From positions 1 through 64,000 of the forward strand of contig JACPID010000003.1 in NCBI GenBank assembly GCA_016188265.1: a DNA stretch of 64,000 nt, read 5' to 3'. The stretch comes from Candidatus Woesearchaeota archaeon (GTDB taxonomy: Archaea > Nanobdellota > Nanobdellia > Woesearchaeales > ARS49). The position numbers were made by a program, and so were the translations under genes. This document shows positions 57,319 to 64,000 of this stretch, piece after piece. How positions within the stretch are numbered: position 1 is the stretch's first letter; each line of letters opens with the position of its first letter. Under the pieces are notes generated by a model, which was not told the origin of the DNA, searched no databases, and saw nothing but the letters and a program-made list of their open reading frames with translations.

Positions 57319-60300
57319 CTAACCAAAATATGCTGGTTTTTCTTCACTCATTTGTTTTCCTTTGGCAGCACTAAAGTGTTCACCTAATTCTTCATAAGCC
57401 TTTTCAACATCTTTATTTGCACTCGGGCGTACTTTCTTTAATGCATCATCAAAATGCTTTTGAGAAATAACCTTTGAATTAATGTCTTCACGTAAAGCAA
57501 AAATAGCAGCTTCACGGCATACTGCTTCAATATCTGCACCTGCATAACCTTGTGTACGTTCTGCAAGATCAGTAATTTTAACTTCTTTAAGAGGCATATT
57601 TTTTGTATGGACCTTAAATATTTCTTCTCGGGTTTTTTTATCAGGAACAGGAGTAAGTATTATACGGTCAAACCTTCCAGGACGCAATAACGCTGTATCA
57701 AGCATATCTGGCCTATTAGTTGCGCCTACAACAACAACATCATGCAATGATTCTATACCATCAATTTCAGTTAATAATTGATTTACAACACGCTCAACAA
57801 CATGATTATCACCATCAGCACCTCTTCTAGGAGCAAGACTATCAATTTCATCAAAGAAAATTATTGTTGGAGCTGTTTGGCGCGCTTTCTTAAAAACCTC
57901 GCGAACAGCCTTCTCGCTTTCGCCCAACCATTTACTCAAAAGTTCCGGCCCTTTAACACTTATAAAATTAGCCTCACTTTCCTTGGCAATTGCTTTTGCT
58001 AATAATGTTTTTCCAGTGCCTGGCGCTCCATACACTAAAACTCCTTTTGGCGGTTTTACTCCAAGACGCTGAAATGCTTCAGGATGTTTTAAAGGCCATT
58101 CAATAGCTTCTTTAAGTTCTTGTTTAGCTGCGTCTAATCCGCCAATATCAGACCAGCTGACATTCGGTGTTTCAACAAAAACCTCACGCAATGCAGACGG
58201 CCGAACAACTTTAAGCGCTTCTTTAAAATCATCACGAGTAACAAGCAATTTTTCAAGAATTTCTTTAGGTATTGCTTCAGTCTGATCATATTTTAAATCA
58301 GGAAAAACTTTTCTAAGAACAATCATAGCAGCTTCTTTTGCAAGAGCTGAAAGATCAGCCCCAACAAAACCGTGAGTAATTGCTGCAAGCTCCTTAAGAT
58401 CAACATCTTTTGCAAGAGGCATATTTCTTGTATGAATTTTAAGAATTGTTAAACGACCTTCTTTATTAGGAACACCTATTTCAAGTTCTCTATCAAAACG
58501 ACCTGGACGGCGAAGAGCTGGATCTAAAATATTTGGAACATTAGTAGCAGCAATAACAATAATTTTACCTCTACTTTTTAAGCCATCCATTAAAGCAAGC
58601 AATTGCGCAACAACACGGCGTTCAACCTCTCCTCTTGTTTCTTCACGCTTACTTGCAATAGCATCAATTTCATCAATAAAAATAATAGACGGCGCATTTT
58701 TTTCAGCTTCTTCAAATTTTTTACGAATGTTTTCTTCACTTGCTCCGTAGTATTTGCTGTTATGTAATAATAATAGGTTGCCAGCAACAAAATTATTTTT
58801 ATCTACTGTAAAATCATATAACTCTTGGTCAGGGAGGATTTGTTTATTTTTGATGTATTCCCATGCAATATCTTTTCGCATTAAAGTATTGTATTCTGCC
58901 TTAATATCAGAACTTAATTTATTTTCTCTACTAATAATGTTGTATAACTTTTGTAAAGTGTATTTAGTAAATCTGCCTTTTCCATAAACATAGTAATCAT
59001 TATTTCTATATTTGTTATAAGCAACTGTTTTTCTTAGTTTATCCAAAAGAAGATGCGGCGTTGGTATGTTTGCGTGTTCTTTTTCTTTGATAGCTTCTGT
59101 TATTAAATTTAGTTTGTCTTGTTTTATTCTGCTTCCTACTTGTTTCGCAAAACTAATGCGCCCTTCATGACCGCGAATAACTAATGCAAACATAATTCCT
59201 TTTGGTGTTGGATGTTTTTTAAGAAATGTTTGAATTAGTAATTTAGAATTTAATAATGCTTGTAATTCTATCAAAAATTCTTTTGATTTTGAATATATTT
59301 TTGGCGTAGGATAATGGATGATTTTTTGTTTTGTTTTGATTGTTTGAATAGAAACTGTTCCATCACCATCAAAATATCCTCTAATGAACGCTGCTACTTC
59401 TTCTTTTGGAAGACTATAGAAGTATGGTGGAAGCGTGTCTGTCTTTTTGCCAGGATGCAATCCTAATAAGCCTAAGTACTTAACTAAAATAGCAGAATAT
59501 GTTGCTACTCTTCCATCATGCATTTCAGTTATTTTTTCTGCAGGGATATCAAAGAGCTTGTTGAGAAGCAATTTGAATTGATTCCTTAGAAGGGGATTAT
59601 TATTTGCAAAAACTACAGCATCGCCTTTTTTACTTATGTGTCCGTCAGACCAAATTAATCCTAATAATTCAAGAAGATCTGAACTGGTTTTTTTAGGCAG
59701 TTGTATAAAATTGCTGCGATTAATATTTTTTGATATAAGACTGTATTTTTTATTTTTGCAGACTAATTTAGGAATATTTTTTATCGGTATAATACGTGAT
59801 TTTTTAGGTAAATTTATTTCTCCAATACGTGCAACAAAATCTCCCTCTTTTAATTCTTCTAATCTTCTCCAAACAAGTTTGCCGCAACTGTACGTTAAAA
59901 AAGGTTGATTAAATGACCCTTTGACTTCATTCCCGTCGCTTAATATGATTTTAATTGCAGGCCCTTTTAATTTTACTACATGTGTTATTTTTGCTTTTGT
60001 AATCTTGTTATTTTTTTCATCAAGTGCATATGTTGTTAAAGGTTTTTTAAATTCAACAACATCAATTGATCCTAATTTTTTCTCTACACCTTTTGCATTG
60101 TCAAATATTTTTTTTGCAGTAACATGTCCTTTTGGGTTTAAGAATATTTTTGTATCTCCATCAACACACATAATCTCAGGACCATTAATAGAAATAAAGT
60201 GTGAATTTGTTTCATTTGCAACTGCTTTTGCTAATAATGTTTTCCCAGTGCCTGGAGGCCCGTGCAATAAAACACCTTTTGGCGGTTCTATGCCTAAACG

Positions 60301-61005
60301 CTCAAAAATTTCAGGATGTTTTAATGGCAATTCAACCATTTCACGTATTTTTTTAATTTCATCTTCCAAACCACCTATATCTTCATAAGCAACTTCAGGT
60401 AAAGTTTCTTCTTTTACTGCAACTGCTTCAGGATTTAAAGTAACATCTGTTGCTTCAGTAATGATAACAGGCCCTTTTGGATTTGTTTCTGCAACAATAA
60501 ACTTAAGATCCCCAAAACCAAAACCACCCATCATACTTTCTTCCATCATAGAAAACACATCCTCAAAAAAAGGACTTCCACTCATAGCAGCACGCCTTCT
60601 TTTTGTTCCACCTAAAGAAATAACATCACCTTTTACAACAGCTCTTCCTAACAAACCTTGCTTGAACAAATTAGAAGAAGCGCGAACAACAATACCTTCA
60701 CGCGCGGGTGCAATAATAACCTTTTTAGCATGGTCAATTTTTACAGCACGCACTTTAATCATTTCACCAATAGAAGTTTTAGCATTTTTACGAATTAAAT
60801 TATCCATACGGATCATATTTAATCCAATATCACCAGGATAAGCGCGATCCACAAGTGCAACAGTTTTTCTTCCGCCTTCTATCTCAACAATGTCCCCAGG
60901 ATGAACCCCTATATCTCTCATGAGATTACTATCTATACGAATAATGCCTTTACTAACATCATCCTGTATAGCTTCAGCAACTTTCAATCTCAGATCATTT
61001 ACCAT
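57319..61005 (-). CDS. CDC48/VCP-type AAA ATPase interrupted by an intein
   Basis: Two AAA modules ([34 protein letters not shown]), N-domain; 1228 aa including ~470-aa intein. Confidence 0.97.
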   Translation of the reverse strand: MVNDLRLKVAEAIQDDVSKGIIRIDSNLMRDIGVHPGDIVEIEGGRKTVALVDRAYPGDIGLNMIRMDNLIRKNAKTSIGEMIKVRAVKIDHAKKVIIAPAREGIVVRASSNLFKQGLLGRAVVKGDVISLGGTKRRRAAMSGSPFFEDVFSMMEESMMGGFGFGDLKFIVAETNPKGPVIITEATDVTLNPEAVAVKEETLPEVAYEDIGGLEDEIKKIREMVELPLKHPEIFERLGIEPPKGVLLHGPPGTGKTLLAKAVANETNSHFISINGPEIMCVDGDTKIFLNPKGHVTAKKIFDNAKGVEKKLGSIDVVEFKKPLTTYALDEKNNKITKAKITHVVKLKGPAIKIILSDGNEVKGSFNQPFLTYSCGKLVWRRLEELKEGDFVARIGEINLPKKSRIIPIKNIPKLVCKNKKYSLISKNINRSNFIQLPKKTSSDLLELLGLIWSDGHISKKGDAVVFANNNPLLRNQFKLLLNKLFDIPAEKITEMHDGRVATYSAILVKYLGLLGLHPGKKTDTLPPYFYSLPKEEVAAFIRGYFDGDGTVSIQTIKTKQKIIHYPTPKIYSKSKEFLIELQALLNSKLLIQTFLKKHPTPKGIMFALVIRGHEGRISFAKQVGSRIKQDKLNLITEAIKEKEHANIPTPHLLLDKLRKTVAYNKYRNNDYYVYGKGRFTKYTLQKLYNIISRENKLSSDIKAEYNTLMRKDIAWEYIKNKQILPDQELYDFTVDKNNFVAGNLLLLHNSKYYGASEENIRKKFEEAEKNAPSIIFIDEIDAIASKREETRGEVERRVVAQLLALMDGLKSRGKIIVIAATNVPNILDPALRRPGRFDRELEIGVPNKEGRLTILKIHTRNMPLAKDVDLKELAAITHGFVGADLSALAKEAAMIVLRKVFPDLKYDQTEAIPKEILEKLLVTRDDFKEALKVVRPSALREVFVETPNVSWSDIGGLDAAKQELKEAIEWPLKHPEAFQRLGVKPPKGVLVYGAPGTGKTLLAKAIAKESEANFISVKGPELLSKWLGESEKAVREVFKKARQTAPTIIFFDEIDSLAPRRGADGDNHVVERVVNQLLTEIDGIESLHDVVVVGATNRPDMLDTALLRPGRFDRIILTPVPDKKTREEIFKVHTKNMPLKEVKITDLAERTQGYAGADIEAVCREAAIFALREDINSKVISQKHFDDALKKVRPSANKDVEKAYEELGEHFSAAKGKQMSEEKPAYFG
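58759..60168 (-). mobile_element. Intein with LAGLIDADG homing endonuclease inserted in CDC48 D1
   Basis: N-terminal junction [15 protein letters not shown]-terminal [26 protein letters not shown] and [13 protein letters not shown] motifs. Confidence 0.95.
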
Positions 61006-61026
61006 TCACAAACCCTCAGAATAAAT

Positions 61027-61455
61027 TTAAGTTGATTTGCCAGAATCAATTTGTTTTGCTTCAACACGTGGTAATTGAATTGGCGGTGGAAGGTTAAGCT
61101 CTCGTGTAAGTATTAATGCTTCAATATGAGCTCTTGATAATACTGCATTTAAAACAGGAACCATAATTTCTGGTGAAACTTTTTTATCCTTTTTCCAATT
61201 CTTCAATACCTTTTCAGTTTCATCAAGTGAATCAAGCCATAAAACATCACCTTCTAAACGAAGTGTAGCAACATCAGGATCATATTGTGAAACAAAATCA
61301 AAAGTAAACTTAAGCGCTCCTTGTTTAGATGTAACACGAAGATCTGCTTTCTCTACATTAAGGATATTTGCATTACTTTGAATGTTAACTTTTCCGTCTA
61401 CAGCTTTCTTTTTCTCCAGATTAATTTTTGTAAAGCCTAAACCAAGTACAGTCAT
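61027..61455 (-). CDS. Conserved hypothetical
   Basis: 142-aa ORF immediately upstream of cdc48. Confidence 0.75.
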   Translation of the reverse strand: MTVLGLGFTKINLEKKKAVDGKVNIQSNANILNVEKADLRVTSKQGALKFTFDFVSQYDPDVATLRLEGDVLWLDSLDETEKVLKNWKKDKKVSPEIMVPVLNAVLSRAHIEALILTRELNLPPPIQLPRVEAKQIDSGKST

Positions 61456-61510
61456 GGTATTTTCAAGATGCCACTAATTTATAAATTTTATGTTCTTGTC
61501 TTAGCTTGAC

Positions 61511-62461
61511 ATGTTGAAAACTGCATTGCAAATTCAAATAAGCAATAACTGCACTACAAATTCAGTTCAAACATTGCCTAAAAACCTGCTTTTTATAGAG
61601 CAATTTGAGCAAAAAGTTAAGCAAACAATTAAAAGATTTTCCATGTTTAAACCAGATGATAAAATTCTTGTTGCAGTAAGCGGAGGCAAAGACAGTACTG
61701 CAGTTTTGTATACCCTGAAAAAATTCGGATACAAATTTGAAGCAGTAACTGTTGATGCACATATTGGTTGTTATACAGAACAAAATCTTAAAAACATTAG
61801 AAAACATTGCCAAAATTTAGGAATTATCCTTCATGAAATTCCTTTTAGAAAGGTTTTTGGAGCTAGTTTATGTTTTATAAAAGACACATTAAGCCAAAAA
61901 GGATTTAATTTAAAGTCATGCACTGTGTGCGGTGTTCTTAGAAGGTATATTTTAAATAAAAAAGCAAGAGAAATTGGAGCTACAAAACTAGTTACAGGCC
62001 ATAATTTAGATGATGAATCTCAGGCTTTTTTTATGAATTTAATGAAGAACAAACTTGATTTATGCGCACGCTCAGGCCCTGTTAATGGAATGTCAAAGCA
62101 CAAAAATCTTGTCCAGCGAGTAAAGCCATTATACTTAACACGTGAAGAGGATATTGTTAAATACAGCAAAATGATGCAGTTTCCTGTTTATTACGGAAAA
62201 TGCCCTTGTTCTGTTGAGGGTTTTAGAAATTCTATAAAAGACGGACTAAATAATGTTGAGGAAAAATTTCCAAAAGCTAAAGAAAATATTATAAATTACT
62301 TTTTAAATATCCGTGACAAACTCCAAAAAAATTACGCATTAAATAAAGCACCTGATGAATGCATTCATTGCGGTGAACCATGTTCTAGTGAGATTTGCCG
62401 CGCTTGTAAAATACTTGTTGACTTTAAAATAATGGCAGAGGCTCCTGAAATTTTAGCATGA
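61511..62461 (+). CDS. TtuA/NcsA-family tRNA 2-thiolation enzyme
   Basis: VAVSGGKDSTAVLYTL PP-loop; CTVCGVLRRYILNKKA; C-terminal CIHCGEPCSSEICRACK. Confidence 0.9.
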   Translation: MLKTALQIQISNNCTTNSVQTLPKNLLFIEQFEQKVKQTIKRFSMFKPDDKILVAVSGGKDSTAVLYTLKKFGYKFEAVTVDAHIGCYTEQNLKNIRKHCQNLGIILHEIPFRKVFGASLCFIKDTLSQKGFNLKSCTVCGVLRRYILNKKAREIGATKLVTGHNLDDESQAFFMNLMKNKLDLCARSGPVNGMSKHKNLVQRVKPLYLTREEDIVKYSKMMQFPVYYGKCPCSVEGFRNSIKDGLNNVEEKFPKAKENIINYFLNIRDKLQKNYALNKAPDECIHCGEPCSSEICRACKILVDFKIMAEAPEILA

Positions 62462-63024
62462 TGGATATTGTTTTTCCTAATAATAATGAAAATGAGTTTT
62501 TAGACATGGCTGAAAAACTCAGCATTAAAAAATTAATTTTTGCATATACAGAAAAATCTCAGATAAAAAAAATCAAAGACGTAAAAACTGCTTTTTTGTG
62601 CGATGCTGAAAATGTTGATTTATCAAGAAAATATGCTGATTTTACCATAGTGAAAAGCGCTGGAAATGATAGGTTTTCTTTAGAACGTGCAAAACCAGAT
62701 TTCATGTTTGGCTTTGAAGAAATTGCTCAAAAAGACTCATTACACCAGCGCGCTTCAGGCTTAAATCAAGTGCTTTGCTCTATTGCATCAAGAAATAAAA
62801 TCAATATTTTATTTAATTTTAACATAATTCTAAAAGCTTCAGAAATTAAACGTGCACTTTTTATTGGCAGAATGATGCAAAACTCAATTCTTTGCAAGAA
62901 GTATAAAGTTCCTCATGCTTTTGTTTCTTTTGCACACTCGCCAAAAGAACTTCGTTCTCCAAAAGATCTGGAAAGTTTTTTCTCTTTACTAGGAATCACA
63001 CAGAAATTAGACGTATATTCTTAA
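62458..63024 (+). CDS. RNase P protein component p30 (Rpp30)
   Basis: MDIVFPNNNENEFLDMAEKLSIKKLIFAY; N-terminal/C-terminal pattern of Rpp30; ATGA overlap upstream. Confidence 0.75.
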   Translation: MMDIVFPNNNENEFLDMAEKLSIKKLIFAYTEKSQIKKIKDVKTAFLCDAENVDLSRKYADFTIVKSAGNDRFSLERAKPDFMFGFEEIAQKDSLHQRASGLNQVLCSIASRNKINILFNFNIILKASEIKRALFIGRMMQNSILCKKYKVPHAFVSFAHSPKELRSPKDLESFFSLLGITQKLDVYS

Positions 63025-63529
63025 TACATTCTTCTAAAATTTGTTTATTCTTTATTTTTTTACAAATTTTTTCATCAAGTTTTTTAAATGCAATTTTTGC
63101 TTTTACAATATCTTGACACTGAACTTTTTTTGCTTCAAAATATTCTTCATCATACAATACCATGCTTAAACATTCTTCTTTCAAAACATTATCACTTAAT
63201 TCTTCACAACCCTCCTTATTGTGCAAAGCTCGTGCCTTACACCAAATATCTTTTTCAGGACAAAGATCAGGCCTTTTTTCTACAACAGCTTTACAATAAT
63301 CATCTTCACAAGGCACTGAATAATGCCTTATTTCTAGCTTACAAAATTCATTTGGACAAATATTTTCATCTTTTGTTTCTAGCGCTAATGAGTATAACTT
63401 ATCATTTTCTACTTCTTGTTCACATAAACTTAATTCTTCCCTGTATTCTTTTGCGCTAAAATAATGCCAAAAAAATAATCCAATTATTAATATAAGCAAT
63501 ACAAAAACAATTGCCACTCCTTTTTTCAT
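62996..63529 (-). CDS. Cys-rich exported protein
   Basis: N-terminal TM then repeated Cys-spaced segments (KDENICPNEFCKLEIRHYSVPCEDDYCK...). Confidence 0.7.
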   Translation of the reverse strand: MKKGVAIVFVLLILIIGLFFWHYFSAKEYREELSLCEQEVENDKLYSLALETKDENICPNEFCKLEIRHYSVPCEDDYCKAVVEKRPDLCPEKDIWCKARALHNKEGCEELSDNVLKEECLSMVLYDEEYFEAKKVQCQDIVKAKIAFKKLDEKICKKIKNKQILEECIKNIRLISV

Positions 63530-63612
63530 GTTATACTATAATTTCTTTTAGTTTATATTTGTTACTGATACTATAGCAAAATTTATTAATAAAGTAGTAT
63601 ATTTAGTATAGG

Positions 63613-63701
63613 CGCCGAACTTAATAATTGTATAAATAATAGTTAAGTTCGGCGAATATAACAAACGCAAAAATTATGAAAATATAGTGCGTTTGCTATA
63701 T
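63613..63701 (+). repeat. Two adjacent hairpins, both with 18-nt loops
   Basis: cgccgaacttaa (63613-63624)/ttaagttcggcg (63643-63654); atataacaaacgca (63656-63669)/tgcgtttgctatat (63688-63701), one mismatch. Confidence 0.85.
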
Positions 63702-63720
63702 AATAAAAGAGGAATAAGTA

Positions 63721-64000
63721 ATGCGATGGATCATTGCAATAAGCGTCATACTAATTGTACTTCCATTAACTAATGCAGTTGTATTTGATTATTATATTGG
63801 TGAAGCTAATTCTATACACCTTTTACCAGGCCAGAAGCAAGAATTGCCTACAAAACAGTTTATGATTTACTTAAATTCTTGCGGCAGTGTTGCAAGAAAT
63901 AGATGTTCTTCCCTGTCAAGTTTTAATGCTGTTATTGATAGTGTTTCTCTTCCAGGCCATAATCCAGGAGTTGATGTTTTTGCTTGTTATACTGCTGTTT
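63721..64000 (+). CDS. Exported protein, truncated by window end
   Basis: Open frame MRWIIAISVILIVLPLTNAVVFDYYIGEANSIHLLPGQKQELPTKQ... with signal peptide. Confidence 0.75.
   Translation, partial: MRWIIAISVILIVLPLTNAVVFDYYIGEANSIHLLPGQKQELPTKQFMIYLNSCGSVARNRCSSLSSFNAVIDSVSLPGHNPGVDVFACYTAV

Noticed and set aside
57778-60841. Several + strand ORFs (74-155 aa) opposite the cdc48 gene
   Set aside because: Antisense shadows of a well-supported coding gene; compositions look like reverse-complement artefacts.
63613-63701. Fifth copy of the family-1 element
   Set aside because: Architecture is similar but primary sequence is different; not the same repeat family.

Overview
AT-rich, gene-dense archaeal chromosome segment. 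The gene content fits a DPANN-type archaeon (Woesearchaeota/Pacearchaeota-like; lineage is inferred, not computed). Core genes include rpoL, ATP-dependent DNA ligase, ftsZ, dphB, L35Ae, gatCAB plus a bacterial-type aspS, an asnS, Mre11- and HerA-like genes, an Era-like GTPase/DUF2073/DUF2072 cluster, a DHH phosphoesterase, a YchF-type GTPase, a peroxiredoxin/SOD/TrxR operon, adk, truD, gatDE, an intein-containing CDC48 ATPase, a TtuA/NcsA-like gene and RNase P p30. There are two intron-containing tRNAs: Thr(TGT) with a 14-nt canonical intron, and Arg(CCT) with a 71-nt T-loop intron. There are two RelE/ParE-type TA modules and one AbiE-like pair. The most interesting observations are: (i) a dispersed ~88-bp element (4 near-identical copies) that folds as two adjacent hairpins whose loops are complementary over 7 nt, with a consistent A-U/G-U change; (ii) a second, unrelated ~90-bp family (2 copies) with the same tandem-hairpin, complementary-loop architecture; (iii) a GC-rich structured ncRNA candidate at ~35120-35387; (iv) a 50-bp near-perfect direct repeat linking the aspS 3' end to the interior of asnS and bracketing a TA module; (v) two GGDEF proteins, one overlapping a HerA-like gene and one overlapping a large membrane protein gene; (vi) a tRNA-Thr with an aberrant D/T-loop elbow. 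All calls were made by eye; no database or folding software was run.
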